This document shows positions 1 through 6,079 of a stretch of DNA of 7,103 bases, one piece after another. The stretch's first letter is position 1. Each line of letters begins with the position of its first letter. Below the pieces are notes generated by a model. The model saw only the letters and a list, made by a program, of their open reading frames with translations, made no database searches and was not told where the DNA came from. A program made the position numbers and the translations under genes. The stretch comes from an uncultured Bacilli bacterium (lineage in GTDB: Bacteria > Bacillota_I > Bacilli_A > RF39 > UBA660): assembly GCA_948497845.1 (NCBI GenBank), contig CAOOMX010000051.1:1-7103 (forward strand), read 5' to 3'.

Positions 1-618
1 TTTGAGGAATGTATCTCTAAAAAGTTGGATAACTGTCCATTTCCTGATTTTAAAGGTATCGAAATTAAGGTTAAAGGTCAATTTTCAAAACAAAAAATCA
101 ATTTGATTTGTATTGAGCCTGATTTTCTTTTTTCTACCTATAATCTTGCCAAAGATTATGGATACAAACCTAAAGATAAGGATAAAAAGTTTTTTTATTT
201 AGAAGTTTGCACGACTAAAAAAAATAGGTATATTAAACATTATTTTCAATTGCAAGTGGATGATAAAAATGAAAAAATTAACCTGTTGATTTTTAATAGC
301 GGAGGCAAACTAGTCAACAATAATGTTTCTTGGTCATTTCAAGATATGATAGGAAGAGTTTATATTAAGTTACATACTCTTGCTTTTATTACTTACTATA
401 AAAAAATTATTGATAACGAGGACTACTATCTTTATAATCGACTGCAATATTATAAAAATATAAATTTTGATAAATTTATACAAGCTATAAAGGATGGTGT
501 TATTTCTATAAAATTTACCATAAATATCAATACGGTTACAGATAAAATTAAAAATCATGGCACAGCTTTTGCAATTGATAAAAAAGATTTATCAAAAATT
601 TATGATAACTCTTATTAG
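1..618 (+). CDS. MvaI/BcnI-like type II restriction endonuclease, C-terminal part (5' end outside window)
   Basis: The reading frame is open from base 1 to the TAG at 616-618, giving 205 visible residues. A TTG at 25 could be read as a start, but the frame upstream of it is open and fits the family, so the gene most likely begins left of the window with perhaps 35-50 residues missing. Numbering from base 1, PDF-KG-IEIK gives D16, E21 and K23, with the spacing of the MvaI active site (D-x4-E-x-K) as I recall it. Further matches to MvaI from memory are the FEE...DN run before the active site, an SWSF motif at 110-113, a YYLYN segment near 142-146, a DGVISIKF strand and the C-terminal NHGTAF at 185-190. 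MvaI and BcnI are MutH-related monomeric enzymes that cut CCWGG and CCSGG; the target here cannot be deduced. The cognate methyltransferase is not in the window. The gene converges on the tRNA genes, and I see no T-run terminator behind it on this strand. Family call is confident; specificity and activity are unknown. Confidence 0.82.
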   Translation, partial: FEECISKKLDNCPFPDFKGIEIKVKGQFSKQKINLICIEPDFLFSTYNLAKDYGYKPKDKDKKFFYLEVCTTKKNRYIKHYFQLQVDDKNEKINLLIFNSGGKLVNNNVSWSFQDMIGRVYIKLHTLAFITYYKKIIDNEDYYLYNRLQYYKNINFDKFIQAIKDGVISIKFTININTVTDKIKNHGTAFAIDKKDLSKIYDNSY

Positions 619-637
619 CCTTATTATAAAAACGTTC

Positions 638-674
638 TTGGTAGGCACTTGGCTTGCGAACTAGGGGACGCAGG
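638..674 (+). pseudogene. Degenerate tRNA-Pro-like fragment (D-loop to T-stem core)
   Basis: From TTGGTAG at 638 to CGCAGG at 674, the + strand aligns with the core of the intact tRNA-Pro (encoded on the - strand at 725-801): by hand I count 32 identities in 38 columns, with five mismatches and one gap. The match covers the D-loop GGTAG, the 3' D-stem, the anticodon arm, the variable-region GGGG and the 5' T-stem strand. It then stops: no TTCGAAT T-loop, no 3' acceptor and no recognisable 5' acceptor. The anticodon stem keeps only three of five pairs, and the loop would show TGC where tRNA-Pro has TGG. It is therefore not a functional tRNA. It begins 19 bases after the restriction gene stops, in the opposite orientation to the intact tRNA-Pro. 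It could be the scar of a duplication/inversion, or a remnant carried by an inserted element. Confidence 0.6.
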
Positions 675-691
675 GATTTGCTTAATACATG

Positions 692-713
692 AAAAAAAGT
701 CTTTTTCAAGACT
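692..713 (-). terminator. Rho-independent terminator of the tRNA-Arg/tRNA-Pro unit
   Basis: Read on the - strand, a perfect 6-bp stem AGTCTT / AAGACT (713-708 and 703-698) closes a GAAA tetraloop and is followed directly by a run of T (697-692). It starts 11 bases after the encoded CCA of tRNA-Pro. On the + strand the same hairpin is not followed by a T-run, so it should not terminate the converging restriction gene efficiently. Confidence 0.88.
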
Positions 714-724
714 AATTCGCTTCA

Positions 725-801
725 TGGTCGGGAAGACAGGATTCGAACCTGCGACCCCTAGGTCCCAAACCTAGTGCACTACCAAACTGTGCTACTTCCC
801 G
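725..801 (-). tRNA. tRNA-Pro (anticodon TGG), CCA encoded
   Basis: A 77-nt cloverleaf folds completely. The acceptor CGGGAAG pairs with CTTCCCG; the D arm has a GCAC/GTGC stem with GGTA in the loop. The anticodon stem CTAGG/CCTAG encloses TTTGGGA, giving anticodon TGG (reads CCA and, by wobble, other Pro codons). The T arm is GCAGG-TTCGAAT-CCTGT with one G-T pair. Discriminator A and an encoded CCA occupy 728-725. It is the second gene of a two-tRNA unit, 39 bases behind tRNA-Arg, with a terminator immediately downstream. I see no separate promoter in the 39-base spacer. Confidence 0.97.
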
Positions 802-840
802 GAATACAGATAGTAATATTTAATCCTTTTTTCATTTGAT

Positions 841-917
841 TGGTACGCCCAAAGGGATTCGAACCCCCAACCTCTAGATCCGTAGTCTAGCGCTCTATCC
901 AGTTGAGCTATGGGCGC
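841..917 (-). tRNA. tRNA-Arg (anticodon ACG), CCA encoded
   Basis: A 77-nt cloverleaf. The acceptor GCGCCCA pairs with TGGGCGT (first pair G-T); the D stem is GCTC/GAGC with GGATA in the loop. The anticodon stem CTAGA/TCTAG encloses CTACGGA, giving anticodon ACG, expected to be deaminated to ICG by TadA and to read CGU/CGC/CGA. The T arm is GGGGG-TTCGAAT-CCCTT, with two G-T pairs. Discriminator A and CCA are encoded at 844-841. It is the promoter-proximal gene of the unit, with tRNA-Pro following after 39 bases. Confidence 0.97.
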
Positions 918-938
918 AAAATTTCAAGTTGCATATTC

Positions 939-967
939 ATTATAAATCACTTTGTTTGAAAATGCAA
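939..967 (-). promoter_or_regulatory. Sigma-A-type promoter for the tRNA-Arg/tRNA-Pro unit
   Basis: On the - strand, TTGCAT (967-962) and a perfect TATAAT (944-939) are separated by exactly 17 bases. The -10 lies 21 bases before the mature tRNA-Arg 5' end, leaving a short leader of about 14 nt for RNase P removal. An 8-bp inverted repeat, AGTTGCAT at 927-934 and ATGCAACT at 962-969, brackets the promoter: one arm covers the -35 and the other lies at the start of the transcript. This may be chance or an operator. Confidence 0.82.
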
Positions 968-1014
968 CTAAAAATAAATAATCAAATGAAAAATTCTTTA
1001 ATCTTTTTTAAACT

Positions 1015-3600
1015 TTAAACTCCTATTTTAATATGCCTTTTCTTTAATATATATTTTCTTAACCAATCAATCGGAAATACTGTCAGTGCTAGAATAAGAA
1101 CGAAGCTTAATTCTATACTCGTTAATCCATATGTCCTAAATATTTCTCCTCCATAATATATTATATATAATTGAGCGAAAAAGATGAAGGCAAATATGCC
1201 AATAAATACTTTATTTTTGTTCAAGTTAGCAAAAATATTTATTCTTTCGGTCCTTGCATTAAAAGCATTAAAAATTCCTAAATAGATGAACAAAGCAAAA
1301 TAAGCTGTCATTAAATATTTGTAATTTGCTCCTGCTCGTATAATCTCTTTTATGATTGGCAGTTTTAAAAACAGCATACACAATATGGCAGAATAAGTTC
1401 CAGTCCATATTATTTGACTATACATATACTTATTCATAATTGGCGTATCTTTTCCTTTAGGCTTTTCCTTCATATATTCAGGAAGCGGCGATTCGAAAGA
1501 AAAGGCCATTCCTGCAAAGGTATCCATTATCATATTCAACCATAGCATTTGCACAATTGTAATTGGCGTTGTTACTCCTATGAAAGAACCTAAAATAGAT
1601 AAAACAAGAGCACACATATTTACAGATAACTGGTATATAATAAATTTTCTTATACTCTTGAAAATTGTTCTTCCATACAAAACTGCTTTACTAATTGATA
1701 AAATATTATTATCTAAAATGACTATGTCTGCAGCTTCTTTAGCTACGTCAGTACCACTTCCCATAGCAAAGCCTACATTTGCTTTTTTCAATGCTGGAGC
1801 GTCATTTACACCATCGCCAGTCATACCAACAACTAAATCCATTGATTCAATTATACTAACCAACCGACTTTTGTCTTGTGGCAAAGCCCTAGCTATTACA
1901 GATATATTCAATACTATTGTTTTTACCTCTTCATCTGTTAACTTCTCTAATTCAGTACTTGTTAAAACAATATCACTACTATTTTTATATAGACCAACCT
2001 CTTTTGCAATCGATACAGCTGTATCTTTTGCATCCCCTGTAATCATAATCGGATGAATCCCAGCGCTTTTTATTAAAGATATTCCTTCTTTTGACTCCTC
2101 GCGCAATTCATCTTTTATATTCACAAATCCCAAAAATGTCAGATTATCTTTAGTTTTTCCATAGGCAAATACCAAAACTCTTCCAGCATTAGCAGTGTAT
2201 TGTTTTATCTTTGCCTCAACACTTTTCATATTAAGAAATACCTTTTCTTCTCCAAGATAATTCATATACTTTTGACATTTTGGTAAAACTACTTCCGCTG
2301 CTCCTTTTATAAAAATATAACCATCCGCAGTTGTAATACTACTAAATTTCTTTGCACTATCAAAGGGTTCTTTCATTAAAACTTTTTTATTAATTAACTT
2401 ATCTTTTTCTATAAAACCAAGTAGCGCCCTTTCTGTTGAATTACCGCCGATAGCTTTTCCCTCGCTATAATAACTCGAAGTATTATAATATATGGATGTA
2501 TATATATGTTCATAATACTTTTTATTTGCTTTAATTCTGTCAATTGATTTGTATACTTGTAAGTCAGCAGTAATAAAGTCACTTACTTTTAGTACACCTT
2601 TTGTTAAGGTCCCCGTTTTGTCCGTTAATAATACATTTAAGCTACCAGCAGTTTCAATACCAACCAATTTGCGAACTAAAACATTATCTTTTAACATTTT
2701 TTTCATATTGCTTGATAATACTAATGTTATCATCATAGGTAAGCCTTCAGGAACAGCTACTACAATAATTGTTACGGATAAAGTCAGGGCGTATAAAAAA
2801 TGATTAAACATTACTGGACCGTCTGTTATGGTAGCTATAATTAAATCTAAGCTAAAATCATTTTCTATAACTATTACTGAAAATAAATAAGACAGACTGG
2901 CTAATATTGCTCCAATATAACCTATTTTGCTTATTGTATTAGCTAATCCTCGTAACTTTGTTTTTAAAGGACTCTCTGGAACTTTTTCTTGCAATTCTTG
3001 TGATATTTTACCATAGATTGTATTATCTCCTACTAATGTAACTTTCATTTCAGCAATTCCAGAATATACTACAGATCCTCGATATACTTTATTTTTATTT
3101 GATACCTCAGCTGTATATGTACTTTCTTTTTTGGCTTCTTTTGTTTCTCCATTTAGAGCTGATTCATCTACACTAATATTTCCTTTTACAAGATATCCAT
3201 CAGCTGGTATCTTATCTCCTGCATTTAATAATACAATATCTCCAACAACTACTTCATTTAAAGGGATCTCTTTTATAATATTATTTCTTCTAACTTTTAC
3301 TAACGTTTTTACAGATTCTTCTTGTAAACGATTGAAGGCCTGTTCTGATCCATATTCAGATATCGAAGATATAAACGAGGCTAGAAAGATTGCAATTAAT
3401 ATTCCTATTGTTTCATACCAATCAAAATTTTTAAATAGTACAACTACTTTAATAGCTAGTGCAATTAATAAAATTTTGATAATAGGGTCTCCTAAAGATT
3501 CTATTAGTAATCTTAAAAATGAGTTGCTTTTTTGCTTTGTAATTTCATTGGTGCCATTTTTCTTCCTTGATTCAATAACCGCTTCTTCTGTTAATCCCAT
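1015..3600 (-). CDS. P2-type (PMCA-like) calcium-transporting P-type ATPase
   Basis: Complete at 861 residues; pumps a cation, most likely Ca2+, out of the cytoplasm by ATP hydrolysis through an aspartyl-phosphate. Visible order: short N-terminus (GLTEEAV...RKKNGTNE); M1-M2 about 43-80; actuator domain with NGE at 150-152 where most relatives have TGE; M3-M4 about 225-290 with PEGLP at 284-288; phosphorylation motif DKTGTLT with D327; nucleotide domain with GNSTE (386-390), F413 and KGA (433-435); P-domain TGD (521-523), RALPQDK (571-577) and TGDGVND (594-600); then six C-terminal membrane segments. M6 carries N689-x3-D693 and M5 has N661 in QLSVN, the arrangement of plasma-membrane-type Ca2+ pumps with one ion site rather than the two-site SERCA type. 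The ATG at 3600 has GGAGG about 11 bases upstream. The substrate is inferred: Mn2+ or other cations are not excluded. It lies 58 bp downstream of the clp gene, with a terminator between. Confidence 0.92.
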   Translation of the reverse strand: MGLTEEAVIESRKKNGTNEITKQKSNSFLRLLIESLGDPIIKILLIALAIKVVVLFKNFDWYETIGILIAIFLASFISSISEYGSEQAFNRLQEESVKTLVKVRRNNIIKEIPLNEVVVGDIVLLNAGDKIPADGYLVKGNISVDESALNGETKEAKKESTYTAEVSNKNKVYRGSVVYSGIAEMKVTLVGDNTIYGKISQELQEKVPESPLKTKLRGLANTISKIGYIGAILASLSYLFSVIVIENDFSLDLIIATITDGPVMFNHFLYALTLSVTIIVVAVPEGLPMMITLVLSSNMKKMLKDNVLVRKLVGIETAGSLNVLLTDKTGTLTKGVLKVSDFITADLQVYKSIDRIKANKKYYEHIYTSIYYNTSSYYSEGKAIGGNSTERALLGFIEKDKLINKKVLMKEPFDSAKKFSSITTADGYIFIKGAAEVVLPKCQKYMNYLGEEKVFLNMKSVEAKIKQYTANAGRVLVFAYGKTKDNLTFLGFVNIKDELREESKEGISLIKSAGIHPIMITGDAKDTAVSIAKEVGLYKNSSDIVLTSTELEKLTDEEVKTIVLNISVIARALPQDKSRLVSIIESMDLVVGMTGDGVNDAPALKKANVGFAMGSGTDVAKEAADIVILDNNILSISKAVLYGRTIFKSIRKFIIYQLSVNMCALVLSILGSFIGVTTPITIVQMLWLNMIMDTFAGMAFSFESPLPEYMKEKPKGKDTPIMNKYMYSQIIWTGTYSAILCMLFLKLPIIKEIIRAGANYKYLMTAYFALFIYLGIFNAFNARTERINIFANLNKNKVFIGIFAFIFFAQLYIIYYGGEIFRTYGLTSIELSFVLILALTVFPIDWLRKYILKKRHIKIGV

Positions 3601-3639
3601 TCTTAGCTTGTCCTCCCATTTAATATATATGAAAAGACG

Positions 3640-3678
3640 AAAAAAAAAGAACTTATTTTTAAGCAGTATAGTTCTTTT
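3640..3678 (-). terminator. Intrinsic terminator overlapping the 3' end of the clp gene
   Basis: On the - strand, AAAAGAACT (3678-3670) pairs with AGTTCTTTT (3653-3645), a 9-bp stem with a 16-nt loop, followed by further T residues to 3640. The 5' arm lies inside the last codons of the clp gene, and the TAA (3661-3659) falls in the loop, so terminating ribosomes could affect folding. The loop is long and the stem AT-rich, so termination is probably partial. It stands between clp and the cation ATPase. Confidence 0.6.
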
Positions 3679-5788
3679 CTCCTTTTTGATAATTTCTTAT
3701 CGCTCTTTTTACTTCTCTTAAACCATATTTTTCATAATTGATATCATCTAAAATTCTTTCATCTTTAATATTAAGTTTTGCTAAATAAGTTATAGCTGCT
3801 TCTTTGTCAATATTCTTATACGAAATTATGTCGTCGTATCTAGCAATAAATTCTTTGCTAAAATTTTCACTAAAATCTATATTACTTTTGCTAAATCCAA
3901 TTCTATTGCTTCCTTTTACATTGCTAGTCATAAAAATCATAGTATTTTTAAAATCTAATTTTTCTCCTTGAGCATTAGTTATAAAACCTTCATCCATGAT
4001 TTGTAAAAATAAATTTAGTACTGCTGAGCTTGCTTTTTCTACTTCATCAACTAATATTATGGAATAAGGATGCATCTTTATTTGATTTAAGATAGACCCA
4101 TCATCGTAACCAATGTATCCAGCTGAAGCTCCTATCAGACGATTCATTGATATATCTAAATTGTATTCGCTCATGTCTAATCGGATAAGATGCATGTTTG
4201 TTGCCTTGGCAATTTGTTTTACTGTTTCTGTTTTTCCAACTCCTGTTGATCCAGTTAAAAGCAGGGATAATGGCTTATTTTCATTTTTGAAAAAGTTTTG
4301 AATATTCAGCATAATTTTTTCTAAAGCTGTATCTTGCCCTATGATATTTTCATATAAGTCTTTTTTGATTTTTGCTATTACTTCTTTTTTATCTTCTACT
4401 AGGGGAATACTCACTTTTTTACTTAATAAGGTTAATATGTCCTCTTTTGTTATTTTTTCTTCGCGGTTTTCACAACTTGTTTTTTTACTTTTTAAATGTA
4501 ATATCTTTTCTTGCATTTCTGAAGCTTTTAAAAATTGATTTTTTTTAACATATACTTCCTTTCTTTTTTCTAAATTTTTAATATCTTTATCTAAGTCTAT
4601 ATAAGCTTTGCCTTTATCTAAACGTAAACTTACCATTGCACATACTGAATCTAATGTATCTAATGCTTTATCTGGATTTTTTCTTTCAGGTATGTATTTA
4701 TTCGTTAACGTTACTATGTCAGCTATATTCTCTTTGGTAATTTTTAATCCATAATGCTGCTCATAAGATACTTTCACTTTATTTAAAATATCTTTTGTTT
4801 CTTCTTCACTCGCTTCTAATACTTTTATCATTTCAAAACGTCGAGTTAGAGCTTTATCTTTTAAAATGTATTTGTTATATTCTAATGTCGTTGTAGCTCC
4901 AATTACTTTGATTTTTCCACGTGCTAAATACGGTTTAAATATATCACTAGCATTTATGGCTCCTTCTGCTCCTCCTGCATTTACTATAGCATGGATTTCA
5001 TCTATAAAAATGATAATATCTGGATTATTTTCTAATTCTTTAATGATTTTTGTTAATTTTTCTTCAAATTCTCCTCGATATTTTGTTCCTGCTACTAATG
5101 CTCCTAGTTCTAATGATATAATTCTTTTATCTTTTAATTGTCTTGGTACTTCTCCTCTTTTTATTCTTCTTACTAGTTCCTCAACTATTGCTGTTTTGCC
5201 CACTCCAGCATCTCCTACTAAAAGAGGATTATTTTTATTTTTTCTAAGCAATGTTTCTATCAGTAAATCTAATTCTTTTTCTCTTCCTATGACTTGCTCA
5301 TTTAAATCAATTTCATCAGCAATTACTTTTCCTATCGAAAGAATTTCTAAGTTTTTATTTTGCTTTTTCACCTGTGGAAGTTTGATTTGGTCATATAATT
5401 TATCAATGTCTATGCCCATCCCTAAAAGTATTCTTATTGCTATTCCTTCGCCTTCATCAAAAATAGCTTTTAATAAATGTCGAGAGGTTAGTTGGTTTTT
5501 GTCATGGATCGCATCTTCATTTGCTGAAATTATAACCCTTTTTAATAACGGGGTATATAATATTTGAGTCAAATTCTTATCACTAGGCCCTACTATTTCT
5601 TTTAATTCTTCTTTAAATTCATCATATTCTAAATCAAATTTTGAACATAATTTCGCCAGATCTTTATCACACTTTAATAAAGCTAGCATTAAATGCTCTG
5701 TGCCTACATATAAATGATTCAAATTTATCATTTCTTTTTCTGCTTCTTTAAAAACTTTACTAATTTCTAAACTATATTTATCAAACAT
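3659..5788 (-). CDS. ClpC-like Hsp100 AAA+ ATPase (compact form)
   Basis: At 709 residues this is about 100 shorter than typical ClpC (about 810). It should unfold proteins and feed them to ClpP. Order: ClpN repeat domain (about 1-140, beginning FDKYSLEISKVFKEAE); AAA D1 with Walker A GDAGVGKT (192-199, relatives usually have GEPGVGKT), pore loop GTKYRGE (234-240), Walker B IIFIDE (259-264) and arginine finger in LTRRFE; a UVR-like coiled middle segment (about 404-435); AAA D2 with Walker A TGSTGVGKT (512-520), pore loop AGYIGY (556-561), Walker B ILVDE (578-582) and R650 as probable arginine finger. An IGF tripeptide (630-632) sits where ClpC/ClpA dock ClpP. The sensor-2 motif GLR (689-691) is present, but only 18 residues follow, so the terminal part of the D2 small domain is missing. 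Both ATP sites look intact. The ATG is set by AAGGAGG at 5801-5795, six bases upstream. No CtsR or CIRCE operator seen. Confidence 0.9.
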   Translation of the reverse strand: MFDKYSLEISKVFKEAEKEMINLNHLYVGTEHLMLALLKCDKDLAKLCSKFDLEYDEFKEELKEIVGPSDKNLTQILYTPLLKRVIISANEDAIHDKNQLTSRHLLKAIFDEGEGIAIRILLGMGIDIDKLYDQIKLPQVKKQNKNLEILSIGKVIADEIDLNEQVIGREKELDLLIETLLRKNKNNPLLVGDAGVGKTAIVEELVRRIKRGEVPRQLKDKRIISLELGALVAGTKYRGEFEEKLTKIIKELENNPDIIIFIDEIHAIVNAGGAEGAINASDIFKPYLARGKIKVIGATTTLEYNKYILKDKALTRRFEMIKVLEASEEETKDILNKVKVSYEQHYGLKITKENIADIVTLTNKYIPERKNPDKALDTLDSVCAMVSLRLDKGKAYIDLDKDIKNLEKRKEVYVKKNQFLKASEMQEKILHLKSKKTSCENREEKITKEDILTLLSKKVSIPLVEDKKEVIAKIKKDLYENIIGQDTALEKIMLNIQNFFKNENKPLSLLLTGSTGVGKTETVKQIAKATNMHLIRLDMSEYNLDISMNRLIGASAGYIGYDDGSILNQIKMHPYSIILVDEVEKASSAVLNLFLQIMDEGFITNAQGEKLDFKNTMIFMTSNVKGSNRIGFSKSNIDFSENFSKEFIARYDDIISYKNIDKEAAITYLAKLNIKDERILDDINYEKYGLREVKRAIRNYQKGEKNYTA

Positions 5789-5852
5789 TAGTATCCTCCT
5801 TTTTCATTCTATGTTTATATTGTTATTTCATTCCTTTTTTTATACACATATC

Positions 5853-5858
5853 ATTATA
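5853..5858 (-). promoter_or_regulatory. Possible -10 element of the clp gene
   Basis: A perfect TATAAT on the - strand lies 64 bases upstream of the clp ATG, which would give a leader of roughly 55-60 nt. The -35 region 17-18 bases further up is a T-run with no TTGACA resemblance, so the promoter is weak by eye or activator-dependent. I found no AGGTCAAA direct repeats (CtsR) and no TTAGCACTC/GAGTGCTAA inverted repeat (HrcA/CIRCE) in 5789-5960. Confidence 0.35.
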
Positions 5859-5934
5859 ATATTCTTCTTTATAAGAAAAAAAGCATAAACTCTATATTTA
5901 AAGTTCTATTCTAAACTTATTATTACAGGATACT

Positions 5935-5978
5935 TTTTTAAAAAATAAAAAGGATGATTTTTTGTATCTCATCCTTTT
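5935..5978 (-). terminator. Rho-independent terminator of the FnIII surface-protein gene
   Basis: On the - strand, AAAAGGATGA (5978-5969) pairs perfectly with TCATCCTTTT (5957-5948), a 10-bp stem with an 11-nt A-rich loop, followed by a T-rich tail TATTTTTT (5947-5940 region). It lies about 100 bases after the surface-protein stop and upstream of the clp promoter candidate, separating the two transcription units. The stretch 5979-6079 between stop and hairpin shows no recognisable gene. Confidence 0.88.
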
Positions 5979-6079
5979 GTCTTCCTTAATTGAAAAATGC
6001 GCCAATTTTGTTCTTTAATTATTGCTGAATCTATTATTCTTTCCAAAGTAGCTCTTGCTTCTCAAAAACCTTCAGTCAT

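Noticed and set aside
25..27. TTG as the true start of the restriction endonuclease
   Set aside because: The frame is open upstream to base 1, the upstream residues (FEECISKK) fit the family's helix before the active site, and no SD precedes the TTG.
370..558. 62-codon - strand open frame within the restriction gene
   Set aside because: Low-complexity Ile/Phe/Asn-rich shadow of an AT-rich + strand gene, with no supporting start signal.
619..691. tmRNA or other structured RNA at the GC-richer stretch after the restriction gene
   Set aside because: The only recognisable content is the tRNA-Pro-like core; no tag ORF, no acceptor stem and no CCA end are present.
989..1006. Possible terminator after the cation ATPase on the - strand (AAAGATT / AATTTTT, AAAG loop)
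   Set aside because: The stem is almost entirely A-T with a G-T pair and has no separate T-run, so it is not distinguishable from AT-rich background.
1580..2056. Long + strand open frame inside the ATPase gene, and similar ones at 3131-3721 and 4866-5567
   Set aside because: They are antisense shadows of the ATPase and clp genes, whose - strand products carry full sets of family motifs; the shadow products show no recognisable domain and no SD.
5972..6061. A 30-codon open stretch on the - strand, in the same frame as and just after the surface-protein gene, with protein-like composition (starts EARATLERII)
   Set aside because: It is separated from the gene by two in-frame stops (TAA 6082-6080 and TGA 6064-6062), has no ATG and no clear SD, and its stop falls in the terminator stem. 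Could be a remnant, but 30 codons are not enough to claim one.
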